Origin: PALSA-243 sp049522755
GTDB taxonomy: Bacteria; Acidobacteriota; Terriglobia; Bryobacterales; Bryobacteraceae
Assembly: GCA_049522755.1 (NCBI GenBank)
Contig: JBEKNN010000002.1
Coordinates: 35,181 to 99,180 of the forward strand
Direction of reading: 5' to 3'
DNA length: 64,000 nt
Shown one piece after another: positions 16,337-25,900 of this stretch. How positions within the stretch are numbered: position 1 is the stretch's first letter; each line of letters starts with the position of its first letter. The notes beneath the pieces were generated by a model that saw only the letters and a list, made by a program, of their open reading frames with translations, was not told where the DNA came from and made no database searches. Both the position numbers and the translations under genes were made by a program.

Positions 16337-17701
16337 ATGGGCCTTCCGCGCTTCCTGAGAGGCGGGTTGTCGAGCGATGGAAGGGTCGCCAAAAACTCTA
16401 TGATCGAGCAAAAAAAGGTGCCTACTCAGGTAGATCCACCCTCGGTCGTTCCAGTTGCCGCGACGCGGGTCCGTTATCGGGTCCTCGGGCTCACCTTTCT
16501 AATGGCCTTTCTGATGTATATGGAGCGCGGCGCGATCGGAGCCGCCGCACCCAACATCATGCGGGAATTCCGCATCGACAAAATCACCATGGGATGGAGC
16601 GTTTCCGCCTTCAACTGGTCGTACGCGCTGTTCCAGGTTCCGGGCGGCTGGATGGCGGACCGCTTCGGTTCCCGCATCGTGCTGGCCGGCGCAATGGCCT
16701 GGTGGTCTGTCTTTACGGCGGGAACCGGTCTTTCCGTTAGCGCAATTTCTCTCGCCATCACGCGCTTCCTGTTTGGAGCGGGGGAAGCGGCGGCGTTCCC
16801 GGCCGGATCGCGAGCGCTGGTACGCTGGCTACCGGTTGGGCAGCGCGCTTTCGGTCAGGGCTTTCAACATTCAGGCTCGCGCCTGGGCGCGGCGCTGGCG
16901 CCGGCGATTGTTGTGTCGCTGATGGCTATTTTCGGCTGGAGGTGGGTGTTTTACGTTTTTGGCGCCGCCGGAGTGCTGTGGGCGGTGGTGTGGTATGCCT
17001 TTTACCGTAACTATCCCAGCGAGCATCCGCGAGCTAACGCCGCGGAAATCGAGTTGTTGTCGAAAGCGGTCCCTGGCGCCGGCCCTGCCTCGAAGCGAAG
17101 CGTGCCTTGGCGGCGCATTCTTCGCAGCCGGGATCTCTGGTATCTGAGCGTCGTTTACTTCTGCTACGGATGGGTAATCTGGCTGTATCTGGCCTGGTTT
17201 CCGACTTATCTTCGAGAGGCGCGCCATTTCAGTGCGCTCAAGAGCGGACTGGCGAGCATTCCTCTGCTTGCCGCGACTGTCGCTAACGTTGCGGGCGGCG
17301 TTTCATCCGACAAACTCGCAGCGAGGTTTCGCGATTTGCGGCGCGGCCGGCTCACGGTTTCGATTCTCGGATTCACTGTCGCCGCTCTCGCGCTGCTTCC
17401 CGGAGTTCTGGCGAATAGTCCGGTGACGGCGCTGGTTTGCCTCACGCTTGCCCTGGCCGGGTTGGAGCTAACCGTGGCGGTTTCCTGGGCCATGTGTCTC
17501 GATATCGGGGGAGATTACAGCGGATCGGTTTCATCGGTAATGAACACGCTGGGCAACCTCGGCGGCGCGATCTCCGCAGTCATGGTGGGATACCTGGCGA
17601 CCTTGCTGGGCTGGACTTCGCCGTTCCTGCTTGCCAGCTTCCTGTGTGTGCTTTCTGCGTTGATCGTCAGCCGAATCGATCCGCGGCGTTCGGCGGTCTA
17701 G
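16337..17701 (+). CDS. MFS transporter (organic anion/sugar acid type)
   Basis: About 454 residues with 12 predicted membrane segments. The MFS motif A-like loop GGWMADRFGSRIVLAG follows TM2, and the opening YMERGAIGAAAPNIMREF is typical of the anion:cation symporter (hexuronate/phthalate permease) group. The start at 16337 is favoured by AGGAG at 16322-16326; an alternative ATG at 16400 has a poorer site but gives a conventional N-terminus. First gene of an operon continuing with the ferredoxin gene 27 nt downstream. Uptake of an aromatic or sugar acid is the inference from context. Confidence 0.82.
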   Translation: MGLPRFLRGGLSSDGRVAKNSMIEQKKVPTQVDPPSVVPVAATRVRYRVLGLTFLMAFLMYMERGAIGAAAPNIMREFRIDKITMGWSVSAFNWSYALFQVPGGWMADRFGSRIVLAGAMAWWSVFTAGTGLSVSAISLAITRFLFGAGEAAAFPAGSRALVRWLPVGQRAFGQGFQHSGSRLGAALAPAIVVSLMAIFGWRWVFYVFGAAGVLWAVVWYAFYRNYPSEHPRANAAEIELLSKAVPGAGPASKRSVPWRRILRSRDLWYLSVVYFCYGWVIWLYLAWFPTYLREARHFSALKSGLASIPLLAATVANVAGGVSSDKLAARFRDLRRGRLTVSILGFTVAALALLPGVLANSPVTALVCLTLALAGLELTVAVSWAMCLDIGGDYSGSVSSVMNTLGNLGGAISAVMVGYLATLLGWTSPFLLASFLCVLSALIVSRIDPRRSAV

Positions 17702-17728
17702 AGGTTTGATAGGAGGATTATTGCGCCA

Positions 17729-18571
17729 ATGAAAATCGACCCAAACAAGTGCGTAGCCTGTGGAAATTGTACATACGTCTGTCCCATGGGCGCCATTTAT
17801 ATAGATCCTGTCATTAAACGGGCGACCGTGAACAGCGACGAGTGCGTGGAATGTTACGCCTGCTTTAACGGACTGAGCCAGGAGCATCTCAATCCGACAT
17901 TTGTGCGCGCCGTGCGCAAGTTTTTTCAGGCATTCCGGCTGCGCTTCGATCCGGAACCGGATGTTTGCCCGACGGCCGCGTTTGCGCCCGATGAACTCGT
18001 CTGGCCGCGCGTGGTGCGGCGCGCGTTTTCCGATCCTCGCGTTCCCCACGAATCCACCGGAATCGAGGGGCGAGGCACCGAAGAAGTCAAGACGAACGAC
18101 ATCAGCGGGCGCATCAATGTGGGCGAAGTGGGATTCACGATCGAGTTCGGCCGCCCCGGCGTCGGCGTATGGATGCACGAGATCCAGGAGATGTCGACGG
18201 CGCTGGCCCAGGCCGGGGTCGCCTTCGAGAAGAAGAACCCGATCACTTCGCTGATGTCGGACGCTTCCAAAGGCGCGCTGCGTGAGGATATACTGGGCGA
18301 AAAGGTGCTATCCGCGATCCTCGAGATCAAGGTTCCGGTGGAGCGCGCCGAGGAAGTGATCCGGCTGGTGTGGGACGTCGAAAAGCGGCTGGATACGGTG
18401 GTGGCGCTGGGCGTCGGGACGCGGTGCGCGCCGGACGGAGAAGATTACGTGGTGGCGCCGATTCTGGAACGGCTCGGGTACCGGCTGGAGCGCGCCAAGA
18501 CCAACACGGGCCTGGGCCGGATCACGAATGGCGCGCGGGAGCAGCGCCAGAGCGAGGTGGTCGCCCGATGA
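17729..18571 (+). CDS. Two-cluster ferredoxin-type protein with a C-terminal domain of unknown function
   Basis: 280 residues. Cluster site I is C8-x2-C11-x2-C14-x3-C18-P. Site II is C39-x2-C42-x2-C45, but its fourth ligand, C80-P, comes only after a 34-residue insertion, unlike standard 2[4Fe-4S] ferredoxins. Residues from about 115 onward (GRINVGEVGFTIEFGRPGVGVWMHEIQEM) form a domain I do not recognise, possibly ACT-like. Strong ribosome-binding site AGGAGG at 17711-17716. Its stop overlaps the start of the 8-cysteine partner gene (ATGA), implying translational coupling and probably a complex. An electron-transfer subunit of a catabolic enzyme is the likely role; the reaction is unknown. 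Confidence 0.75.
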   Translation: MKIDPNKCVACGNCTYVCPMGAIYIDPVIKRATVNSDECVECYACFNGLSQEHLNPTFVRAVRKFFQAFRLRFDPEPDVCPTAAFAPDELVWPRVVRRAFSDPRVPHESTGIEGRGTEEVKTNDISGRINVGEVGFTIEFGRPGVGVWMHEIQEMSTALAQAGVAFEKKNPITSLMSDASKGALREDILGEKVLSAILEIKVPVERAEEVIRLVWDVEKRLDTVVALGVGTRCAPDGEDYVVAPILERLGYRLERAKTNTGLGRITNGAREQRQSEVVAR

Positions 18572-19245
18572 CCAACACACTGCATCGGGCCGGCGACGCG
18601 GCCAGTTTCCGCGACGATTACATCGTGTTCGCAATGTGCAGCCGCGGGAAGAATGACGAGAATTCGGTGCCCAAACTCCGCAGATTTCTGGAGATGGCGC
18701 GCCAATTCAATCCGGTCAACCTGGGCGACGCGCGTCATGGCGGCGCCTTCCGGCCGTCGCGTTCGATGAATCCGCTCTCGCATTGGAAGCGCGATATCAA
18801 ACCGGATTTCGACGCCGTGATCGCCGGCCTGGATACGCCCACCACGGCTGCCGCGGTATTTGACAATCGCGTCGCCGCCGAAGATCTTCTGAAGGCGGTC
18901 CGCGAGGCCGATCTGGGCTTGAGCGTGAACATCTCGACCTCCATCGACGGCGCGGAACAATGCTGCCACGCGGCGGGATTGTGCAGGCACAGCGTGGGCT
19001 ATTCGCTCGGTTTCGAAGGCAAGACGGAGCATCTCGCCAATTCCGACGTGCTGATGCTTTCCACCATGTGCGGGCACGGAATGGTGAGTGCGTCGCTCGC
19101 GAAAAAGATGATCGACTGGGTGAAAGAGGGCCGCCGCACGCCCGAACAGGCAGTCAGCTATATGGGCCGTTTCTGCTCATGCGGCGTATTCAATCCTTCG
19201 CGGGCCTGCCGGATTCTCGAAGATGCCAGGAAGCGAACAAAATGA
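18568..19245 (+). CDS. Eight-cysteine protein of unknown function, partner of the ferredoxin
   Basis: 225 residues from the ATG at 18568 overlapping the ferredoxin stop. Cysteines are at 24, 132, 133, 139, 168, 203, 205 and 214, most in a C-terminal half with motifs QCCHAAGLCRHS, LSTMCGHGMVS and GRFCSCGVFNPSRACRIL, which suggests one or two metal or Fe-S centres. The N-terminal half has AMCSRGKNDENSVPKLRRFLEMA. I do not recognise the family. It also overlaps the next gene by ATGA, so ferredoxin, this protein and the amidohydrolase form one translationally coupled unit. A catalytic metalloprotein reduced by the ferredoxin is plausible but unproven. Confidence 0.75.
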   Translation: MTNTLHRAGDAASFRDDYIVFAMCSRGKNDENSVPKLRRFLEMARQFNPVNLGDARHGGAFRPSRSMNPLSHWKRDIKPDFDAVIAGLDTPTTAAAVFDNRVAAEDLLKAVREADLGLSVNISTSIDGAEQCCHAAGLCRHSVGYSLGFEGKTEHLANSDVLMLSTMCGHGMVSASLAKKMIDWVKEGRRTPEQAVSYMGRFCSCGVFNPSRACRILEDARKRTK

Positions 19246-20555
19246 AGCCTGCCATCCTTCTTGGCCTGCTGTGTTTCGCTCTGCAGGCCGAAACCGTCGC
19301 ATACAAGGGATTCACTCTCATCGATGGCGCGGGCGGCGCTCCTGTGTCCGGCGCGGCGATGATTGTCGAGAACGGGCGCATTACGTGGGTCGGGCCCGCG
19401 GCGCAGCTTAAGGTCCCGCAGGGCGCTACGGTTAACGACCTGGCCGGGAAATTCGTGATGCCCGGGATCATCAACCTGCACGGCCACGTCAGCGTCACCG
19501 AAGGCCTGGTGCAGGATACGAAGCGATTCTATACGCGCGAGAATGTCGAAAAGAATCTCGCGCTGTACGCGAGCTATGGCGTCACATCGGTGGTTTCTAT
19601 GGGTGCGGACCAGCCTCTGGGCTATACGATTCGCGCCGAGCAACGGAGCGGGCGGCCAACGGTAGCCCGCCTTTTCACGGCCGGCCGCGGCTTCACGGTC
19701 AAGGGCGGATATCCGGGGGTGGTTCATGGAATGGAAGGAGTCCCGTTTGAGATATCGAGTCCCGAAGAAGCCATCCGCGACGTGGATGAAGTGGCGGCGC
19801 ATCATCCGGATCTGGTGAAAATCTGGGTCGACGATCATTTCGGCACGCTTCCGAAGATTCCAATCCGGCTTTCAAGCGCGATTATCCAGGAAGCGCACAA
19901 GCACGGCTTGAAAGTGGCGGCGCACGTTTTCTATTTGCAGGACGCGAAAGAACTGATCGCTGCCGGTCTCGATGGTCTGGCCCATAGCGTCCGCGACAAA
20001 CCGGTGGACGACGAGCTGATCGCGATGATGAAGAAACACGGCGCGTGGCAGATGGCGTCGACGTTGGCGCGGGAGGCTTCCATGTTTGCCCTGGCTAAGC
20101 CTGCGCCTTTTTTGACCGATCCGTTTTTCACGCGCGCTATCCCGCCGGATGAGCTCGCCACCTTGAGAAGCCCGGCTTACCAGAAGCAAGTCGCGGCAGA
20201 TCCCGAAATTGCGCAGTATCCAAAATTCCTCGACACCGCCGAAAAGAATTTGAAGCGCCTTGCGGACGCCGGCGTGCGCTATGGTCTCGGTACCGATTCC
20301 GGTCCGCCGGCGCGTTTCGCGGGCTATTTCGAGCACGAAGAGGCGGAGCTGATGGTCCAGGCCGGGTTGACTCCCAACCAGGTCATCACCGCGGCCACCA
20401 AAAGCGGCGCCGAGTTTCTGGGCGCGCGGGATCTGGGGACGATTGAAAAAGGAAAGTGGGCGGATTTCCTGGTTCTCACCGCGAATCCGCTCATCGATAT
20501 CCGCAACACCCGCAAAATCGAGTCGGTGTTTATCGCCGGGAACAAGGTGCGATGA
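19242..20555 (+). CDS. Amidohydrolase family protein (imidazolonepropionase-like), exported
   Basis: 437 residues starting MKPAILLGLLCFALQAETV, a short Sec signal peptide; the ATG overlaps the previous stop. The metal-binding HxH motif is in GIINLHGHVSVTEG, further ligands are likely in LKVAAHVFYLQDA and LDGLAHSV, and the catalytic aspartate in YGLGTDSGPPA. This is the amidohydrolase superfamily, whose members hydrolyse amides, lactones or related bonds in the periplasm. The substrate is not predictable. Fourth gene in the operon that starts at 16337, followed after 7 nt by a second, unrelated amidohydrolase. Confidence 0.85.
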   Translation: MKPAILLGLLCFALQAETVAYKGFTLIDGAGGAPVSGAAMIVENGRITWVGPAAQLKVPQGATVNDLAGKFVMPGIINLHGHVSVTEGLVQDTKRFYTRENVEKNLALYASYGVTSVVSMGADQPLGYTIRAEQRSGRPTVARLFTAGRGFTVKGGYPGVVHGMEGVPFEISSPEEAIRDVDEVAAHHPDLVKIWVDDHFGTLPKIPIRLSSAIIQEAHKHGLKVAAHVFYLQDAKELIAAGLDGLAHSVRDKPVDDELIAMMKKHGAWQMASTLAREASMFALAKPAPFLTDPFFTRAIPPDELATLRSPAYQKQVAADPEIAQYPKFLDTAEKNLKRLADAGVRYGLGTDSGPPARFAGYFEHEEAELMVQAGLTPNQVITAATKSGAEFLGARDLGTIEKGKWADFLVLTANPLIDIRNTRKIESVFIAGNKVR

Positions 20556-20562
20556 GGCCACG

Positions 20563-21558
20563 ATGCCTGAGCACAACGCCAGAGACGCCTTCGATGCGGC
20601 GCTGGTCGGCCGGCGCTCATTTCTAACGGGAGCTATCGCAATTGCGGCTGCGCAGGGTCTCGAGGCGCAGGCTTCTCCAATCCCGATTATCGACACGCAC
20701 ATTCATCTTTTCGATACGACCCGTCCGCAAGGCGTGCCTTATCCGAACAAGGACAACGCGAAGCTCTATCAGCCGGCGCTGCCGGAGCGGTATCGAAAAA
20801 TCGCGCAACCGCATGGAGTTGTCGGCGCAATCGAAATCGAAGCCAGCCCGTGGATCGAGGATAACCTTTGGGTTCTGGAGGTCGCCGCCAAGGACACCAT
20901 CATGGTGGGCACGGTCGGGGATCTGGAACCGGGAAAGCCGGAGTTTCCCGAGTACCTGGAGCGTTATCACCGGAATCCGCTGTTTCGAGGCATTCGGTAC
21001 GGAAACCTGTGGGGCCGGGACATCGGCGTGGACCTCAACAAGCCCGAATTCATCGAAGGGTTGAAGCTATTGGCGGAAGCCAACCTGGTGCTGGATACCG
21101 CCAATCCGCGGCCGGCGCTGATCGAGGCGATGGTTCGCGTGACGGACAAGGTCCCGAAGCTGCGAATCGTGATCGATCATCTGCCGCAGCTCGATCCGCC
21201 CACCGAATCGCCGGCCCGCGGGCAATATGAAGCGAATCTTCGCGAGCTGGCCAAGCGTCCCCAGGTGTACGTCAAGGTGTCCGAGGTATTGCGCCGCGTC
21301 GACGGACAGGTGCCGACGGATCTGAACTTTTATCGGCCCCGTCTGGACCAGCTCTGGGATATTTTCGGTGAAGATCATCTGGTGTTCGGAAGCGATTGGC
21401 CAAATGGAGACAACTGGGCTCCATTTGAAACCGTCCTCAGCGTCGTACGGGAATACTTCAACGGAAAGGGACGGGCCGTGGCGGAAAAATACTTCTGGAA
21501 GAACTCCGTCGCCGCTTACCAGTGGATTCGCCGCGATCCGAGCCAGCCGCAAGCGTAG
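20563..21558 (+). CDS. Tat-exported amidohydrolase-2 family protein (lactonase-like)
   Basis: 331 residues. A Tat-type signal GRRSFLTGAIAIAAAQGLEA (about residues 16-35) precedes a TIM-barrel metal hydrolase with DTHIHLFDT at its start, the conserved VIDHLPQLD strand, and VFGSDWPNGD near the end. This group includes 2-pyrone-4,6-dicarboxylate lactonase and 4-sulfomuconolactone hydrolase, which act on products of aromatic ring cleavage; assignment to either is not possible here. Last gene of the operon. An 8-T run at 21595-21602 follows, but without a GC-rich stem before it. Confidence 0.82.
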   Translation: MPEHNARDAFDAALVGRRSFLTGAIAIAAAQGLEAQASPIPIIDTHIHLFDTTRPQGVPYPNKDNAKLYQPALPERYRKIAQPHGVVGAIEIEASPWIEDNLWVLEVAAKDTIMVGTVGDLEPGKPEFPEYLERYHRNPLFRGIRYGNLWGRDIGVDLNKPEFIEGLKLLAEANLVLDTANPRPALIEAMVRVTDKVPKLRIVIDHLPQLDPPTESPARGQYEANLRELAKRPQVYVKVSEVLRRVDGQVPTDLNFYRPRLDQLWDIFGEDHLVFGSDWPNGDNWAPFETVLSVVREYFNGKGRAVAEKYFWKNSVAAYQWIRRDPSQPQA

Positions 21559-21810
21559 CTCTTGTGAAATCGGATAGGCAATGAAAGGCAATCGTTTTTT
21601 TTGGCCTTGGAAAAAAAGATTTGATCGCGTTACAGTGACGCGACAAAGGTGGACACAACCCACAAGGTGACAATCCACAAGGTAACGACACGTGGTCCTC
21701 TTCCGCTCGGCAGGGCAGGCCGGCGCAGATTTTCTGGCAGCCGCCGGGAAATCGTCTCACGGGGCGTCGGCTGGTGCGGCGCGAATCAGGTTCTGATCTG
21801 TCTCGTTAAG

Positions 21811-22680
21811 TTAAGAAAGCCGGAAGCGGCACACCACTCCGACATCGTCGCAGTACCACATATTTCCTTCCCAAATCGTCATGCCGTGCGGCAGCGGATC
21901 GGTGTCGGCGAGCTGGATCTTCTCGACCATTTCGCCGGTTTCCGGATCGTGCTTGAAGAAGGCGTTCAAATTCGAATCCGCGACCCAGAGATATTTGCCT
22001 TCCCAGCCGATGCCGTGCGGGCGGTTGCCTGCAGTGGAGAACTTGGTTTGAACCACCCAAGTCTTCGGATCCAGACAATACACGCTCCTGGAAGGCGGTA
22101 CGGCGAACCACAATTTTCCATCTCTCCATTCCTGTCCGTGCGCTCCGGTTCCGGGCGCCGCCGCTCCTTGAATCCGGCCCTGATCGAATCCCCCCACCTG
22201 CTTCGCCGCTCCGGACTTCGGCTGCTTCTGCGGCGGATTGGGACGCGCAAGCGGGCTGCGGCGCGCCGGCGGGTCACCCGCCATCTGGTAAATGATCCCG
22301 GCGCCGGGCGTGAAATGACGATCAAGCGCCTTGCCCGTGTGGGCGTCGGCGCGCACAATCTCGCGATTATACGTGGACCCGATCCAGAGCGCTTCGCCAT
22401 CGAAGGTGACGCCGCTCGAGCGGTCGGTTTCGGTCTCGAACGAACGCAGCAGGGCTCCTTTGTAATTCACCAGGTAGGCTTTGTTTCCGACCCCTTGATC
22501 GATGATCCACAACCCGTCCGACGTGGCCTGCAACCCGTTCGGCTTGGGGTCGTCGCCGGGCGACTTGAACACGATCTCGACTTTACCGGGCTTTCGTGCG
22601 GGAATTTTGCTGAGATCGAGAGGCAGCGCGCTCGCCATGGGCGCCACCGCGGCGACTGTCAGAAATGTTCTGCGGTTCAT
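21811..22680 (-). CDS. Tat-exported beta-propeller protein (streptogramin-lyase/NHL-like)
   Basis: 289 residues from MNRRTFLTVAAVAPMASA, a Tat signal; the start is supported by AGGAAGG 9 nt upstream, and longer in-frame starts lack one. Propeller-like repeats include KPNGLQATSDGLWIIDQG, SGVTFDGEALWIGSTYN and NRPHGIGWEGKYLWVADSN, resembling virginiamycin B lyase-type six-bladed propellers. It is clearly paralogous to the protein encoded at 28438, sharing TPGAGxIYxMxGDPPAxRSPL and the same C-terminal MWYCDDVG. Its function is unknown; antibiotic lyase activity should not be assumed. Confidence 0.7.
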   Translation of the reverse strand: MNRRTFLTVAAVAPMASALPLDLSKIPARKPGKVEIVFKSPGDDPKPNGLQATSDGLWIIDQGVGNKAYLVNYKGALLRSFETETDRSSGVTFDGEALWIGSTYNREIVRADAHTGKALDRHFTPGAGIIYQMAGDPPARRSPLARPNPPQKQPKSGAAKQVGGFDQGRIQGAAAPGTGAHGQEWRDGKLWFAVPPSRSVYCLDPKTWVVQTKFSTAGNRPHGIGWEGKYLWVADSNLNAFFKHDPETGEMVEKIQLADTDPLPHGMTIWEGNMWYCDDVGVVCRFRLS

Positions 22681-22846
22681 GCTGGGTAACCTTCCTTTCG
22701 GCTCGTGCATGGAGCCTGAACGATGATAGAAGATTGTGTTACCAAGTTTCAAGGTACAAGTTTTGGCGACCCTAACACGGATTCACGGGTGGGTCCTCAA
22801 AACAGCATCGTTTGCCGTTCTCGAAGCTTCAGGATCATCAAAACCC

Positions 22847-22875
22847 TTGACACGCGTGGATTCCTATGATAAATG
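22847..22875 (+). promoter_or_regulatory. Probable promoter of the second TonB receptor
   Basis: TTGACA (22847-22852) with a weak TAAATG at a 17-nt spacing. The -10 region carries CTATGATAAATGATATATC (22864-22882), related to the GATCTATGATA sites elsewhere in the region, so it may be regulated in common. Confidence 0.4.
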
Positions 22876-22932
22876 ATATATCGATCTGCGGTATCCATGC
22901 CGCTCCGAGTCGAGCTTTGGTGAGGTGGAAGG

Positions 22933-25900
22933 ATGAGGGTTCTATTTTTCTTAACCGGTTTTGCCGTGGCATCCCTGTTGTATGCGCAGAATGACCGCGG
23001 GGGCATAACAGGTACGATTACCGATGTATCCGGGGCCGCCATTCCCAAGGCGGCGGTTGTCGCAGTCGATAAGGAGAGCGGCGCGGAGTTCAAAGCCGAG
23101 TCGACCGACACGGGGAATTATACGTTCAACCAGCTGCCTCCCGGGATCTACAATGTCAGCGTCGAAGTTTCCGGATTCAAAAAATTTACTCAAGAGGGCA
23201 TTCGAGTTTTTGTCGCGGAGATCGCCCACGTCGATATCGCCTTGCAATTAGGATCGGCTAGCGAGACGGTCACCGTGACAGCGGACGCTGCGATGCTCAA
23301 AACGGAAAACGCCGCGCAGAACGCGACCATCAGCGTGGAGTCGCTGAATGATCTGCCCATCAATTTTGGGGCCGGCGGCAATACTTCCGCGGCGGGGATA
23401 CGGAACGCCCTGACCATGGTGTCTCTGGTGCCAAGCGGGGTCTTCTCCAGTTATTCTTCCATCCGCCTGGACGGCGCCCCGACCAATACATTCAACATCC
23501 AGATAGAGGGCCAACAGGCGAATAACAATCGCTTGAATATCCGCCAGGACCAGGTACAGCCGTCCGTGGAATCGTTGCAGGAAGTCTCGGTGCTGACCAG
23601 CAATTTCTCTCCCGAATATGGTCAGGTCACCGGTGGCTTCGTCAATTTCAACGTCAAGTCCGGCACTAATGACTTCCATGGCAGCTTGTTCGACTACTGG
23701 GTCAACGAGATCCTGGGAGCGGGACAGCCTTTTACCAACAATGGGAACGGGGGACTGCTCCGGCCTGCCAACCGGAGATACGACTTTGGCGGCAACATCG
23801 GCGGACCGGTGCGCGTACCCAAACTCTACAACGGCCGCAATAAGACTTTTTTCTTCTTCTCCTATGAGGAGTTCTACCAGAAGGGAACCACCTTCGACTT
23901 GACCAACGTTCCATCGAACTTGATGCGAAGCGGGAATTTCAGCGAAGCCCTAGAGAAGACGCTCGGCACGGACCCAAGCGGGAAACCAATCGTGGAAAAC
24001 ACGGTTTACGACCCCGCCACCGCCTTTACGGTGAATGGCGAAACCGTCACTACGCCTTTCCCGAACGATACTATCCCGGTGAATCGCATGGACCCGGTCG
24101 CCTTGAAGACTCAGTCGTTCATCCCGCTCCCCACTACGTCGGGCATCCTCAATAACTGGGATCAGCAGTACACCGCGATAACGGAGGAATACATTCCTAC
24201 TGTGAAAATAGATCAGTACTTCAAGAACCAGATGAAGTTCTCGTTCTACTTTTCGCAGTATTACGGCCCGCACTACAATGGCCTGGACGGCCTTCCCGCC
24301 CAGATCACCCAGGCCCGGTATATCACGACCAGGACTAACACTTACCGGCTCAATTTCGACGACCCACTGACGCCAAACTTCCTGGTGCACGTCGGCGTTG
24401 GCTACCAGGGCCACTTTAATACAGACTGTGGAGAGCCCCAAGTGGAGGACTTCAACGCCGTTACCGGGCTGGGTATTGGAGGCACAATTGCCGGCCTTGG
24501 TTTCCCCACCTTCGGCGGCCTGAATTCGTCGACAAATGGAGGCGGGATGGCCTTGAGCTTCGGCTCGGTTAATTGCCAGCCCATTAAGACATACAAGCCG
24601 ACAGGCGTCGCCAACGCCACTTGGGTCAAGGGCAACCATACCTACAAGGTTGGCGCCGATTTCCGCATTGACGCGCTGACCTCGGGCACCAACTCGGACT
24701 TTGGAACATACAGCTTCAGTAACGCCCAGACGGGGCTGCCTTACACTCAAGGACAGACTATCGGGGGCGGCACGGTTGGCTTGCCCTACGCCAGCTTTCT
24801 GCTCGGCCTGGTGAACAGCTCCAGCGTCGCCAACCAAGCCCTTCCCCAGACCCGCAAACCAGCCTTTGGCGCGTATATACAGGATAACTGGAAGGTGACG
24901 CGCAAACTCACGCTCGATTATGGGGTGCGATACGACATCGAGGGCGCCGGCAAAGAGATCCATGATCGCGTAAGCTCGTTCGGGCCGACCACTCCGAATC
25001 CCTCCGCAGGTGGTATTTTGGGGGCGACCATTTATGAAGGCTACGGGCCGGGCACTTGCAACTGCCTGTTTGGCCGCGCCTATCCATACGCCATCGGTCC
25101 GCGATTTGGCTTCGCCTATAAGATTGATAACAAGACGGTGTTCCGCGGCGGATGGGGGGTTACCTACGCCCAAACTCAGGGCGGTCAGTCAACCAATCAA
25201 TCCACGGCGGGCACCGGCGGCTGGAATACGCTTCAATTCACAAACCCAACCTACGGCGCTCCAGCGGAGTTGCTCCAGAACGGTATGAACTATAGTTTGA
25301 GCTCTTTGTACAACACTACGCTCAATCCCGGACTATATCCCACGCCCGGCCAGGTTCAGGCCCCGGTGGCATTCCTCGACCCCAACGCGGGCCGGATGCC
25401 GCGTATGGTCCAGTGGGATCTCACGCTGCAGCGGCAAATCACTACCAATCTGGCCATTGAGGCCTCCTACGTGGGCAACCGCGGCGCCTGGTTCGAGGCC
25501 GACAATCTCGAAAATTTGAATGCCATCTCGTCGCAGAGGCTGGCTTCTTTCGGCCTCAGCCTCAATAACCCAGCCAACTTGACGCTGCTCACATCGGCTC
25601 TCGATTCGCCGGCTGTGGTAGCTGCCGGATTCAAAGCGCCTTATGCGGGATTCCCGGTCACTTCCACCCTGGCTCAGGCGCTCCGGCCGTTCCCGCAGTT
25701 CACCACCATCACGGTGGTGGGCGCGGCGCTGGGCGACACCTGGTACGATTCCTTGCAGGCAAAGGCCACCAAGCGTTTTTCCCACGGCCTGGACGTGCTG
25801 GCGACCTTCGTTTTTCAGAGGGAGCTGGACACTCTGGAAGGCCCCAACAACGTGTTTAATCCCGCAAACAACAAGCAAATTTCGAGCCTGTCCCAACCTT

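Noticed and set aside
15935..16411. Leftward 158-codon frame after the GntR gene
   Set aside because: Overlaps the GntR 3' end and the MFS start, with no start signal or family.
21591..21618. T8 and A7 runs after the amidohydrolase operon as a terminator
   Set aside because: No GC-rich stem precedes the T run; the T/A pairing is too weak to call.
21660..21689. Short tandem repeat CCACAAGGTGACAAT / CCACAAGGTAACGAC
   Set aside because: Only two imperfect 15-bp units between convergent genes; may be chance.
23950..25173. Leftward 407-codon frame inside the TonB receptor
   Set aside because: Antisense shadow of a well-conserved barrel; no start signal.
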